This document shows positions 1 through 8,016 of a stretch of 10,332 nt of DNA, in pieces. The stretch spans positions 1 to 10,332 of the forward strand of contig UQJA01000070.1 in assembly GCA_900541285.1 (NCBI GenBank), read 5' to 3'. Below the pieces are notes generated by a model, which was given only the letters and a program-made list of their open reading frames with translations, had not been told where the DNA came from and searched no databases. A program made the position numbers and the translations under genes. The stretch is from an uncultured Collinsella sp. (GTDB lineage Bacteria; Actinomycetota; Coriobacteriia; Coriobacteriales; Coriobacteriaceae). The stretch's first letter is position 1. Every line of letters begins with the position of its first letter.

Positions 1-1
1 C

Positions 2-664
2 CGCCAGTTTGCCGCAGCCCAGGCTGCCGAGGAGGCTGCCCGCGCCGAGGCCGAGGCCAAGAAGAAGGCCGAGCAGGAGCGCCTTGCTCGCGAGAAGGAG
101 GAGGCTGCCCGGGAGGCCCAGCGCCGCGCCGTTCCCGCTTCCGACTCCGGTTCGCGCTTCCGCTCGCTGCTCGACCAGATCGCCGCACAGGAGACCGTGC
201 TCAAGGAGAAGAAGGACGCCGAGGACAAGGCCAAGGCCGAGCGCGCCGCCGAGCGCGGTAACCGTCGTGGCGGGCACCAACCGCCCCGCCGCCGCGGCTG
301 TAGTAACGATCGCAACGCCTCGGACAACAACTCCGAGCGCAACGCCTCCGAGAGCCGTCCCCACAGCCATCGCACCAACGCCAGCAACAATGTCGCTGCC
401 GGCATGGACTTCCCTAACCCCGACAAGCAGGGCAAGGGCAAGAAGCGCAAGGGCGGTCACAACAACGAAGAGGACCACTACAGCCGCATGGCTCGCGAGG
501 CCGAGGAGTACAGCCGCGAGAAGGTGCTCGAGGAGGCCCTCCCGGCTTTGAGGAGGCCCGCGCCGCCGTCGAGGAGGCCTCTCGCGAGTCCACCGGTCGC
601 CGCAAGAAGCGCAAGGAGAAGCGCGAGCGCGAGGCTGCCAAGGCTCAGGAGGAGCGCAAGATAG
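2..664 (+). CDS. infB: Translation initiation factor IF-2, N-terminal part (5' partial, frameshifted)
   Basis: This is the variable N-terminal extension of IF-2, and its true start lies upstream of the window. The reading frame beginning at base 2 encodes an Ala/Glu/Lys-rich stretch typical of a charged helix (to about base 160). A short LLDQIAAQE segment follows, then a disordered Asn/Arg/Ser-rich stretch (about 250-400) and a Lys/Gly-rich patch (about 420-460). Sense coding continues to about base 540 (EYSREKVLEEAL). After that this frame gives only Arg/Pro/Ser-rich noise and stops at TAG 662-664. The protein resumes in the next frame from 541 (PGFEEARAAVEEA), so this piece and the following entry are one gene split by a missing base. 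The composition fits IF-2 N-terminal extensions, which vary greatly in length and sequence. Identity rests on the contiguous downstream IF-2 body. It is an interrupted gene in this sequence, whether by real mutation or sequence error. Confidence 0.8.
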   Translation, partial: RQFAAAQAAEEAARAEAEAKKKAEQERLAREKEEAAREAQRRAVPASDSGSRFRSLLDQIAAQETVLKEKKDAEDKAKAERAAERGNRRGGHQPPRRRGCSNDRNASDNNSERNASESRPHSHRTNASNNVAAGMDFPNPDKQGKGKKRKGGHNNEEDHYSRMAREAEEYSREKVLEEALPALRRPAPPSRRPLASPPVAARSARRSASARLPRLRRSAR

Positions 665-684
665 AGGAGGCGCTGGCCCAGGGC

Positions 685-2445
685 GTGAACCCCGAGGACC
701 TCGACGCCATCAAGGTCTCCCAGGGCGTTACCGTCCAGGAGCTTGCCGAGGCGCTCGACGTTCCGGCCAACGACATCATCAAGCGCCTGTTCCTGCTGGG
801 TACGCCGCTCACCATGACGCAGTCCATGTCCGACGACCTCGTCGAGCTCGTCGCCGACGACCTGGGCCGTCAGATCAAGATCATCACCCCCGAGGAGGAG
901 AACACCTTCTCGTTCTACGACGATCCTGCCGACCTCAAGCCGCGCGCCCCGGTCGTCACCGTCATGGGTCACGTCGACCACGGCAAGACGTCGCTGCTCG
1001 ACGCCATCCGTCACACCGGCGTTGCTGCCGGCGAGGCGGGCGGCATTACGCAGGCCATCGGCGCTTCGCAGGTCATGATCAACGACCGCAAGATCACCTT
1101 CATCGATACCCCGGGTCACGCCACCTTTACGGCCATGCGTGCCCGTGGCGCCAAGGTGACCGACATCGTCATCCTGATCGTCGCCGCCGATGACGGCATC
1201 ATGCCCCAGACGGTCGAGTCCATCAACCACGCCAAGGCCGCCGGCGTACCCATCGTCGTTGCCGTCAACAAGATTGATAAGCCCGGCGCCAACCCCGACC
1301 GTGTGCGTCAGGAACTCACCGAGTACGGCGTCATCCCCGAGGAGTGGGGCGGACAGAACATGTTCGTCAACATCTCGGCCAAGCAGAAGATCGGTATCGA
1401 CGACCTTCTGGAGACCGTGCTGCTCCAGGCAGACGTGCTCGAGCTTAAGGCCAACCCGGACACCTTTGCCTCCGGCAATGTCCTCGAGGCCAAGCTCGAC
1501 AAGGGCCGCGGCTCGGTCGCTACCGTGCTCGTGACCCGCGGCACCCTGCACGTGGGCGATACGCTGGTCGCCGGCCTTACCTATGGCCGCGTCCGTGCTA
1601 TGCTCGACCCCAAGGGTCGCGCCGTCACCGAGGCCGGTCCCTCCGACGCCGTCGAGATTTTGGGCCTGCAGTCCGTGCCCAACGCCGGCGACGAGTTCCG
1701 CGTGTTCGAGGACGAGCGCGAGGCACGTGCGCTGGCCGACGAGCGTTCGCTCAAGGCCCGTATCGAGGAGCAGAGCCGCGTCAAGCACGTCACGCTCGAG
1801 AACCTCTTTGAGACCATTGCCGACGCCGAGGTCAAGGAGCTCAACCTGATCATCAAGGCCGACGTCCAGGGTTCCATCGAGGCTCTTCAGGACTCGCTCG
1901 ACAAGATGGATCAGTCCGAGGTGCGCATCAACACGATCCACTCCGCCGTCGGTGCCATCAACGAGACCGACGTCGTCCTGGCCGACGCCTCCAACGCCAT
2001 CATCATCGGCTTTGGTGTCCGTCCCGACGGTAAGGCTCGCTCCGCTGCCGAGCGCGAGGGCGTCGAGATCCGTTGCTACGACGTCATTTACAAGTGCCTC
2101 GAGGAGCTCGACGCCGCCCGTATCGGCATGCTCAAGCCCACCGAGGTCGAGGTCGCCACGGGTACCGCGACCGTCCTGGACACCTTCAAGGTGCCCAAAG
2201 TCGGTATCGCCGCCGGTGTCCGCGTCGAAGAGGGCGAGATCGCCGCGACCGATTCCGTGCGCCTGGTGCGCGACGGCATCGTGGTCTTCAACGGCAAGAT
2301 CGCCTCGATGCGCCACTACAAGGACGAGGCCAAGAGCCTCAAGAGCGGTTCCGAGGGCGGCATTGGCTTGGAGAACTTCCAGGACATCAAGCCCGGCGAC
2401 CAGATCGAGGGTTACCGCATCGACCAGGTTGCCCGTACCGAGTAG
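685..2445 (+). CDS. infB: Translation initiation factor IF-2, GTPase body
   Basis: IF-2 is the GTPase that places fMet-tRNA on the 30S P site and promotes 50S joining. Sense coding in this frame begins at about 541; GTG 685 is the only plausible in-frame start afterwards and is probably not the native one. Counting from GTG 685 (586 aa), a conserved IF2N-type segment (VTVQELAEALDVPANDI) comes first. The G domain follows with G1 GHVDHGKT (95-102), G2 GGITQ (119-123), G3 DTPGH (141-145), G4 NKID (195-198) and G5 SAK (231-233). Beta-barrel domain II, domain III and the fMet-tRNA-binding C-terminal domain end at GYRIDQVARTE. All GTPase motifs are intact. The frame is open back to a TAA at 415-417, and the upstream coding part lies in another frame (previous entry). 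GAGGAGG at 664-670 precedes the GTG by 14 nt, so internal initiation of a shortened IF-2 is conceivable. The gene is followed 11 nt later by rbfA. Confidence 0.95.
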   Translation: MNPEDLDAIKVSQGVTVQELAEALDVPANDIIKRLFLLGTPLTMTQSMSDDLVELVADDLGRQIKIITPEEENTFSFYDDPADLKPRAPVVTVMGHVDHGKTSLLDAIRHTGVAAGEAGGITQAIGASQVMINDRKITFIDTPGHATFTAMRARGAKVTDIVILIVAADDGIMPQTVESINHAKAAGVPIVVAVNKIDKPGANPDRVRQELTEYGVIPEEWGGQNMFVNISAKQKIGIDDLLETVLLQADVLELKANPDTFASGNVLEAKLDKGRGSVATVLVTRGTLHVGDTLVAGLTYGRVRAMLDPKGRAVTEAGPSDAVEILGLQSVPNAGDEFRVFEDEREARALADERSLKARIEEQSRVKHVTLENLFETIADAEVKELNLIIKADVQGSIEALQDSLDKMDQSEVRINTIHSAVGAINETDVVLADASNAIIIGFGVRPDGKARSAAEREGVEIRCYDVIYKCLEELDAARIGMLKPTEVEVATGTATVLDTFKVPKVGIAAGVRVEEGEIAATDSVRLVRDGIVVFNGKIASMRHYKDEAKSLKSGSEGGIGLENFQDIKPGDQIEGYRIDQVARTE

Positions 2446-2456
2446 GGGGTAGCGCT

Positions 2457-2867
2457 ATGAAGCAAACGCAGGCAACCCGCCGTCTGGGCGAGCAGCTTCG
2501 CGAGAAGCTTGGTTATATCCTGCTCTTTGAGGTTTCCGATCCGCGTCTCGACCTGGTTACTTTGACCGCCGTCGAGGTCGCGGTGGACCGTTCGTTCGCG
2601 CGCGTGTACGTGTCGTGCGATGCGAGCCGCTACGATGAGGTCATGGAGGCGCTCGCAAGCGCCAAGGGCCGTATTCGTAGCCTGTTGGCTCGCTCGCTCG
2701 ATTGGCGTGTCACGCCCGAGCTCGATTTTCGCATCGATCGCTCGACCGATGAGGCCGAGCGCATCACGCGTGCGCTGGAAAACGTTCCCGCCACGCTTGC
2801 GATCGAAAAGGACGAGGACGGCTATCCGATAGCGGATGCCGCCCAGGAGGCAGCTTTAGATGACTAA
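2457..2867 (+). CDS. rbfA: Ribosome-binding factor A
   Basis: RbfA binds the immature 30S subunit near the 5' end of 16S rRNA and is needed for its late maturation, notably in the cold. The product is 136 aa, a normal length for this single-domain, KH-like family. It shows the family pattern: an N-terminal helix (ATRRLGEQLREKLGYIL), VSDPRL at 26-31, the strand VEVAVDRSFARVYVS, and TPELDFRID at 86-94. The tail is short and acidic. The ATG is supported by AGGGGG at 2444-2449, seven bases upstream and overlapping the infB stop. The gene sits directly after infB, as in many bacteria; the small YlxP-type gene found between them in some Firmicutes is absent. Its end overlaps the next gene by 8 nt. 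Confidence 0.95.
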   Translation: MKQTQATRRLGEQLREKLGYILLFEVSDPRLDLVTLTAVEVAVDRSFARVYVSCDASRYDEVMEALASAKGRIRSLLARSLDWRVTPELDFRIDRSTDEAERITRALENVPATLAIEKDEDGYPIADAAQEAALDD

Positions 2868-3903
2868 TTCCGCCGACCTCGCCTCGTGCGAGTCTGCAGA
2901 TATTCAGCGACGCATCCTCGAGCTCATCGAGGGTGCGTCCTCCATTGCGATTTCGGGACACACTTCTCCCGACGGCGACGCCCTGGGCTCCGTATTGGGT
3001 CTGGGCCTTTCGCTCATGAAGTTTTTCCCCAACAAGGACATTGCGCTGCTGCTGGCAGACGATGACCCGGTTCCGCGCATCTACCGCTTTATGGAGGGTG
3101 CCGATCGCCTAGTGCCGGCATCTTCGTACACCGGCAATCCGGACCTGTTCATCTCGGTGGACGTACCGGTCGTCGAGCGTCTCAATAATTCCGCCGAGGT
3201 GCTTCGTCGCTCCAAGCATGTGGTGTGCTTCGATCACCATCCGGCTCGCGAGGAGTTTGCCGAGCTCAGCCTGAGGCGCGTCGAAGCTGCAGCCTGCGCC
3301 ATGATCATCGACCGCTTCTTGGACAATTGCGGCATTGTCGCACGTGATGGCGTTGCGACCTGCCTGCTTTGTGGCTTGGTTACCGATACCGGCCGTTTTC
3401 AGTACCAAAACGCCGATGCCGCCGCGTTCCATGCGGCCTCGCGTCTGGTTGCCCACGGTGCCGATCCGGCGCGCGTTGCGCTCGAGGTATACCAGAGCAT
3501 GCGCGTTGAGTTTTTGCACCTCAAGTCCATCGTTATGGGCCGCATCAAGACGGTGGCCCACGGGCGTGTCGCGTATAGCTACGCGTACCAGAGTGACCTT
3601 GAGGCCTGCGGTGTCACCTCGGATGAGTGCGACGGCCTGGTCGACGTGGTGCGCTCGGTGATGGGCGTCGAGGTCTGCCTGTTCCTGAAGGGTATCGAGG
3701 GCGATACCAAGGTGCGCGGCAACCTGCGCTCCAAGGGCGACCTCAACGTGTCCGAGATTGCTGCTGCCTTTGGCGGAGGCGGACATCCCGCTGCCGCCGG
3801 TTTCTCCAACAACGGAACGATTCTCGAGACGCTCACCGTGGCACTTCCCATGCTGGCCGAGCTGGTAGGGGAGGATCCCGCTTCGGTGACCGTCGAGCTT
3901 TAA
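2860..3903 (+). CDS. nrnA: Bifunctional oligoribonuclease / pAp phosphatase NrnA (DHH-DHHA1 family)
   Basis: NrnA-type enzymes degrade very short RNA oligonucleotides and, in many members, dephosphorylate 3'-phosphoadenosine 5'-phosphate, using a Mn-dependent DHH centre. The 347-aa product has the whole set of metal-ligand motifs: HTSPDGD (H34, D38, D40), the second-motif Asp in SVDVPV (D101), DHHP (D125-H127) and VTDTGRF (D176). The DHHA1 substrate-binding domain follows, with its Gly-rich GGGGHPAAAGF loop at 305-315. The length is typical. The start is fixed by AGGAGG at 2845-2850, nine bases before the ATG, inside the end of rbfA, so the two are probably translationally coupled. The position between rbfA and truB is common in Actinomycetota and Firmicutes. 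Which substrate dominates cannot be read from sequence alone. Confidence 0.93.
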   Translation: MTNSADLASCESADIQRRILELIEGASSIAISGHTSPDGDALGSVLGLGLSLMKFFPNKDIALLLADDDPVPRIYRFMEGADRLVPASSYTGNPDLFISVDVPVVERLNNSAEVLRRSKHVVCFDHHPAREEFAELSLRRVEAAACAMIIDRFLDNCGIVARDGVATCLLCGLVTDTGRFQYQNADAAAFHAASRLVAHGADPARVALEVYQSMRVEFLHLKSIVMGRIKTVAHGRVAYSYAYQSDLEACGVTSDECDGLVDVVRSVMGVEVCLFLKGIEGDTKVRGNLRSKGDLNVSEIAAAFGGGGHPAAAGFSNNGTILETLTVALPMLAELVGEDPASVTVEL

Positions 3904-3918
3904 CTTTTTGGATGGTAC

Positions 3919-4851
3919 ATGGCTCGTCGTACGCCTTCTCAACTGAATATGCTGCTCGCCGTCGATAAGCCGGTGGGCTGCACGTCCCACGATGTGGTCT
4001 CGCAATGTCGGCGCGCTCTCCATGAGCGGCGCGTCGGCCATGCCGGTACGCTCGACCCCATGGCATCGGGTGTCATGGTGGTGGGTGTGGGCCAGGCTAC
4101 TCGTCTGCTGGGCATGCTTACGCTCGATACCAAAAGCTACGTCGCCGATATTTCGTTTGGCGCCGAGACTAATACCGATGATGCGGAGGGCGAGGCGGTC
4201 CGCACGGTGGCTGTTGCCAACGAGCTGCGCGATCCTGCCTATGCCCGTGAGCGCTTGGCCGCTATGCTGGGTCCGCAGATGCAGGTGCCACCGGCGTTTT
4301 CGGCTATCTCGGTCAATGGCGTTCGCGCCTACAAGTCTGCTCGCGAGGGCAATGCGGTGGACCTACCTCCGCGCCCCGTCGAGGTCTATGCCGCCGACCT
4401 GATCGCCGTGGGTGGCGAAGGTGATTCGTGTGTGTGGACCGTGGCGTTCTCGGTGAGCAAGGGCACCTATATCCGTGCACTCGCTCGCGACCTGGGCCGC
4501 GCCTGCGAGAGCGCCGCGCACATTTCCGCGCTGCGCCGCACGGCCTCCGGTGTTGTTTCCATTGGCGCTTGTCATGCGGTGGAGGAGCTTTCTCCCGAGT
4601 CCGCGGCTGGCTTTGCCTTGGATCCCATTGCGGCCCTGGGCGCCACGCGTGTTGACTTGCCGGGCAATCTTTCCGACGATCTGCTCTGCGGCCGACGCAT
4701 TCCCGTTGAGCGTGCGCTTGCCGATTTCGATGCCTCAAAGGCGCCGTTTGCGTTGGTGCTCGATGGGGGACTCAAGGCGCTCGCCCGCATTGAGAGTGGC
4801 CGGTTTGTTATGGAGCACGTGTTTCCGCAGGCAATCGGCGGTGTTCGATGA
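3919..4851 (+). CDS. truB: tRNA pseudouridine(55) synthase TruB
   Basis: TruB isomerises U55 to pseudouridine in the T loop of elongator tRNAs and also acts as a tRNA-folding chaperone. The 310-aa product has the catalytic motif GHAGTLDPMASG at 40-51 with the nucleophile D46. It also has the substrate-loop motif around PPAFSAISVNGVRAYKSAREG (124-144) and KGTYIRALARDLG (181-193). A short C-terminal region (about 245-310) fits the small PUA-like domain of bacterial TruB. The ATG at 3919 has only a weak GGATGG upstream (3910-3915). The next in-frame ATG (3949) lies just before the conserved LLAVDKPVG and has no ribosome-binding sequence, so 3919 is preferred. The gene starts 15 nt after nrnA and ends in ATGA, overlapping ribF by 4 nt. 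The tRNA-Asn later in the window carries the expected T-arm target TTCGAGT. Confidence 0.95.
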   Translation: MARRTPSQLNMLLAVDKPVGCTSHDVVSQCRRALHERRVGHAGTLDPMASGVMVVGVGQATRLLGMLTLDTKSYVADISFGAETNTDDAEGEAVRTVAVANELRDPAYARERLAAMLGPQMQVPPAFSAISVNGVRAYKSAREGNAVDLPPRPVEVYAADLIAVGGEGDSCVWTVAFSVSKGTYIRALARDLGRACESAAHISALRRTASGVVSIGACHAVEELSPESAAGFALDPIAALGATRVDLPGNLSDDLLCGRRIPVERALADFDASKAPFALVLDGGLKALARIESGRFVMEHVFPQAIGGVR

Positions 4852-5846
4852 TGTTGTCCGCTCACGAGCTCGCGCGTGTCTTTTTCGCGGGCGAGTCGGA
4901 CGAGGCTCGCATCGTTGCTGCCGATACGTTTGATGAGTGTGAGCACTTGGGTGCCGCATCGATTGCCATCGGCGTGTTCGACGGCGTTCACCTTGGACAC
5001 CAGGAGCTCATTGCGGCGCTTGTCCGTGATGCGCGCGCCCATGACTGCAAGGCGGTCGTGGTCACGTTCGATCCCGACCCGGACGTTGTGGTGAGTCCTT
5101 CGCCCGCTCAAAAATTGATGACGACGGTCGATCGTCTGGGTGCCTTAGCTCAGACCGGGGTCGACGCAGTGGTGGCCGTTCCCTTTACGCCTGAGGTCGC
5201 GGCACTCGACCATGTTGGCTTTCTTGCGCTGCTGTCGCGCGTTCTCGATATTCGATCGATTCGCGTGGGCAGCGATTTTCGCCTCGGTCGAGGCGGTGCT
5301 TCTGGTGTTGCCGAGATGCGCGCCTGGGGCGCCAAGCGTGGCGTTGACGTATACGGGCACGACTTGCTTTGCGAGGGCGGTGAGGCCATTTGCGCCACCC
5401 GTATCCGTCATGAGCTGGGACAGGGCCATGTGGAGCTGGCTGCTGAGTTGCTCGGCCGCCCGTATATGGTGCGTGGCGGTGTTATTCGCGGCCGTCACGA
5501 GGGGGCTGGCATGGGCTTTCCCACGGCAAACCTGCAAGTTCCCGATGGTATTCAGGTGCCAGCCGACGGCGTGTATGAGGGTCTGGTGCTCGTCGATGAC
5601 ACCGTGTGGCCCGCTGCCGTGAACGTCGGCCTGCCGCCGACGTATGCCGCTTCGGCGCATCTCGAGGCTAATTTAATTGGTTATACGGGCGACCTGTACG
5701 GCGCTTCCGTTTCGCTGGCGTTTACGCGCTGGCTGCGTCCGTCGCGCGTGTTCGATTCGCTGGATGAGTTGATTGCGACCGTCGAGGGTAATATCGAGGA
5801 CATTCGTCACAACTTGGGTGAGCAGGGGGTGAGCATCCGTGATTAG
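4848..5846 (+). CDS. ribF: Bifunctional riboflavin kinase / FMN adenylyltransferase RibF
   Basis: RibF makes FMN from riboflavin and then FAD from FMN, using ATP, in the cytoplasm. The 332-aa product shows an N-terminal nucleotidyltransferase module with IGVFDGVHLGHQ (41-52) and VGSDFRLGRGG (140-150). A C-terminal flavokinase module has MGFPTANL (222-229, the PTAN signature), GVYEGLV, and LEANLIGYTGDLYG with a likely catalytic Glu273. It ends with the conserved RWLRPSRVFDSLDEL helix. Three motifs differ from what I recall of the family: FDPDPD where F-x-PHP is usual, ICATRIR where ISS-x-x-IR is usual, and GLPPTY where NPTF is usual. The start is ATG 4848 in the ATGA overlap with truB; ATG 4851 is equally possible. 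TruB-RibF adjacency is very common, but the rpsO that often follows is absent and dnaG takes its place, overlapping by 8 nt. Confidence 0.92.
   Translation: MMLSAHELARVFFAGESDEARIVAADTFDECEHLGAASIAIGVFDGVHLGHQELIAALVRDARAHDCKAVVVTFDPDPDVVVSPSPAQKLMTTVDRLGALAQTGVDAVVAVPFTPEVAALDHVGFLALLSRVLDIRSIRVGSDFRLGRGGASGVAEMRAWGAKRGVDVYGHDLLCEGGEAICATRIRHELGQGHVELAAELLGRPYMVRGGVIRGRHEGAGMGFPTANLQVPDGIQVPADGVYEGLVLVDDTVWPAAVNVGLPPTYAASAHLEANLIGYTGDLYGASVSLAFTRWLRPSRVFDSLDELIATVEGNIEDIRHNLGEQGVSIRD
5824..5829 (+). promoter_or_regulatory. Ribosome-binding site deciding the dnaG GTG start
   Basis: AGGGGG lies nine bases before GTG 5839, inside the last codons of ribF. The nearby ATG at 5849 is in a different frame. 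This supports GTG 5839 and hence an 8-nt overlap with ribF. Confidence 0.7.
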
Positions 5847-7947
5847 CGATGAGGAAAAAGACCAGGTACGCGCTGCGTCCGACTTAGTCGCCATCGTGCA
5901 GGAAACGGTTGAGCTCAAGCCCCGCGGCCACGAGTTTTGGGGTTGCTGCCCCTTCCATGGCGAAAAGACGCCGTCATTCCACATTATCCCCGCCACGCAG
6001 GTGTGGCATTGCTTTGGTTGCGGTGAGGGCGGCGACGTCTTCACCTATATCATGAAGCGCGAGAACCTGAGCTTTCCCGAGTCAATCCGTTATTTGGCCG
6101 ATCGCGCGGGTATTGAGCTGCATGACACCGGAGATCGCCGCGAGCGGGGTACTAAGCGTGCCCGAATCTACGATTTGTGCGCCGAGACCGCCCAGTTCTA
6201 CCACACCATGCTCATGCGCGGTAAGGACGGCCGTCCGCGCGAGTACTTTGCCAGCCGCGGCATGGGTGACGACGTCTGCCGCCGCTACTGTCTGGGCTTT
6301 GCACCGGGCCGTAACGCGCTGGTGTCGCACCTGTCCCAGGCGGGTTTTACCCCGCAGGAGATGATCGACGCCAACGTTGCCGTGAGCCGCGGGCGCGGGC
6401 AGCTTGCCGACCGCTTCTACGACCGCGTGATGTTCCCCATCTTTGACGAGCAGGGTCATAACATTGCCTTTGGCGGTCGCATTATGGGTGACGGTCAGCC
6501 TAAGTACCTCAATACCGCCGAGACGAGCGTATTTCATAAAAAGCGAAACCTCTACGGCTTTAATTGGGCCAAGGAGTTTATCGTCGCGCAGGATACCGCC
6601 ATCGTGGTGGAGGGCTATACCGACTGCATCGCCTGTTGGGAGGCGGGGATTAAAAACGTTGTCGCTACGCTGGGCACCGCGCTCACGGAGCATCACGTCA
6701 AGACGCTCACCCGTTTTGCCAAGCGCATTGTGTATATGTTCGATGGCGACGCCGCCGGTCAAAAGGCCGCCCGCCGCGCGATTCAGTTTATCGAGCAGGA
6801 TTCGATGGACCTGCGCTGCGTGGTGCTGCCCGACGGCAACGATCCCATGGAGTTCATCACGGCGCACGGTGGCGAGGCACTGCAGGCGCGCATCGACGCT
6901 GCCGAGCCGCTTATGGACTTTGTCTACCGTTCGCTGCAGGAGTCGAGCGACATCACCACGCCAGGCGGTCGCGCCAAGGCGCTGGAAGATGCGCTGACGC
7001 TTATCTATCCGCTGCGCGATAGCTATATGATCGACACGTACTTTATCCAGATTGCCGACCTGTTGGGTTTGGATCTGGAGACCGTGCGCGCGAGCTCGGG
7101 CCGCGTGTTTCGCGATGTCGCCAAGCGCGAAGATGCGGAACGACGTCGTGAGCAGAACTATGAACGCCAGCGGGCACAAGCCGAGCGCTCTGGTAGCGCG
7201 GGCGGTCGGTCGTCTGGTTCGCAGGGGACATCTCGTGGTGCTTGGGTGTCGGGCGCGACGCCGCCGGTGTCCGCGCCGGCCGAAGAAGAGCCGTACGACT
7301 ATGTCCCGCTCGATGCCTACGGTGCCGCGCCTGTAGAGGTCGTCGATGATCTGCCGCCGATCGATGTGCCTGATGGTATGGGCGCTGTGCTTGTGCCTGA
7401 TGGTTCGAACGCACCGGCTGCGGCGGCGCCGATGGTTTTGACCGATCTAGAGCGCAAGTCCTTGGCAGGGGAGCGCGAGCTGCTGACTATGCTCACGAGC
7501 TACCCCGACCTGTTCCGCACGTATGCCGACCGCATCTGCTCCATCGAGTGGGTTGACCCACGTCACGAGTCCATCGCATGGGCCGTTCTGGCAACGCCGC
7601 CGGGAACCGATCCTGCAGCCTGCATGGATGCGGCACGCTCGGTGTGTCCCGAGGCGGCAACGCTTGTGAGTGCCGGGCGCATCTCGGCGACGAGCAAGCA
7701 CCCCACCGAGACGAACATCGTGTTTATGCTCGATACGCTCGAGCTCTACACCATCAAACGCCGCATGCGTGCCGCACAGGCCAAGCTGCGCCAGGACCGT
7801 TCGCTCGATGATGAGGCCCGTCGCGCGCTGACCGTTCAGGCCGCGCAAGATTCGCAGCGTCAACGCGAACTGCAAAAGTCGATCGGCGGTGTGGCGGACC
7901 CGTTCCGTTTGATCGGCCTGGAGGCCGCAGGCACCGAACAAGCCTAG
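5839..7947 (+). CDS. dnaG: DNA primase DnaG
   Basis: DnaG synthesises the RNA primers for Okazaki fragments and acts with the replicative helicase. The 702-aa product begins with a CHC2-type zinc finger: C37 and H40 in CCPFHGEKTPSF, then C58 and C61 in WHCFGCGEGGD. The RNA polymerase core follows with YLNTAETSVFHKK (223-235). The TOPRIM fold has E258 in VVEGYTD and the metal-binding DGD at 302-304 in YMFDGDAAGQKAA. From about 430 to 535 there is a low-complexity linker, first Arg/Glu-rich and then Gly/Ser and Pro/Ala/Asp-rich, likely disordered. From about 536 (LTDLERKSLAGERELLTML) to the end a helical region fits the helicase-binding domain. The length is somewhat above the roughly 600 aa usual for bacterial primases, largely because of the linker. 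The start is GTG, as argued in the ribosome-binding-site entry. The gene is the last of the packed run, and rpoD follows after 110 nt. Confidence 0.96.
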   Translation: MISDEEKDQVRAASDLVAIVQETVELKPRGHEFWGCCPFHGEKTPSFHIIPATQVWHCFGCGEGGDVFTYIMKRENLSFPESIRYLADRAGIELHDTGDRRERGTKRARIYDLCAETAQFYHTMLMRGKDGRPREYFASRGMGDDVCRRYCLGFAPGRNALVSHLSQAGFTPQEMIDANVAVSRGRGQLADRFYDRVMFPIFDEQGHNIAFGGRIMGDGQPKYLNTAETSVFHKKRNLYGFNWAKEFIVAQDTAIVVEGYTDCIACWEAGIKNVVATLGTALTEHHVKTLTRFAKRIVYMFDGDAAGQKAARRAIQFIEQDSMDLRCVVLPDGNDPMEFITAHGGEALQARIDAAEPLMDFVYRSLQESSDITTPGGRAKALEDALTLIYPLRDSYMIDTYFIQIADLLGLDLETVRASSGRVFRDVAKREDAERRREQNYERQRAQAERSGSAGGRSSGSQGTSRGAWVSGATPPVSAPAEEEPYDYVPLDAYGAAPVEVVDDLPPIDVPDGMGAVLVPDGSNAPAAAAPMVLTDLERKSLAGERELLTMLTSYPDLFRTYADRICSIEWVDPRHESIAWAVLATPPGTDPAACMDAARSVCPEAATLVSAGRISATSKHPTETNIVFMLDTLELYTIKRRMRAAQAKLRQDRSLDDEARRALTVQAAQDSQRQRELQKSIGGVADPFRLIGLEAAGTEQA

Positions 7948-8016
7948 ATGTTGTGGTCAACCAGCGTATTCTCGCCTATATCCAGTCCTCTTTTTGGGTA
8001 TAGACGTCAATGTGTG

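Noticed and set aside
255..320. A second, compensated frameshift in the infB N-terminal part
   Set aside because: GNRRGGHQPPRRRGCSND looks odd, with an isolated Cys, but the frame stays open and low-complexity IF-2 N-termini vary widely. The alternative frames are no better.
537..546. Programmed -1 frameshifting in infB
   Set aside because: CCCTCCCGG does not fit the X-XXY-YYZ slippery pattern, and I see no obvious stimulatory hairpin or upstream ribosome-binding-like stimulator at proper spacing. A dropped C is simpler.
478..2316. A 612-aa minus-strand open frame antisense to infB
   Set aside because: Its translation is rich in Gly, Asp, Val and Leu with no domain, and it mirrors the G/C third-position bias of infB. 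The + strand has unmistakable IF-2 motifs.
3109..4041. A 310-aa minus-strand open frame over nrnA and the start of truB
   Set aside because: It spans the boundary of two well-supported + strand genes and shows no recognisable motif or ribosome-binding site.
6082..7179. A 365-aa minus-strand open frame within dnaG
   Set aside because: It is antisense to the zinc finger, polymerase core and TOPRIM regions, with composition explained by codon bias.
7948..8016. A terminator after dnaG
   Set aside because: Only a 4-bp GTTG/CAAC repeat and an isolated T run (7991-7995) are present; no GC-rich stem precedes the T run.
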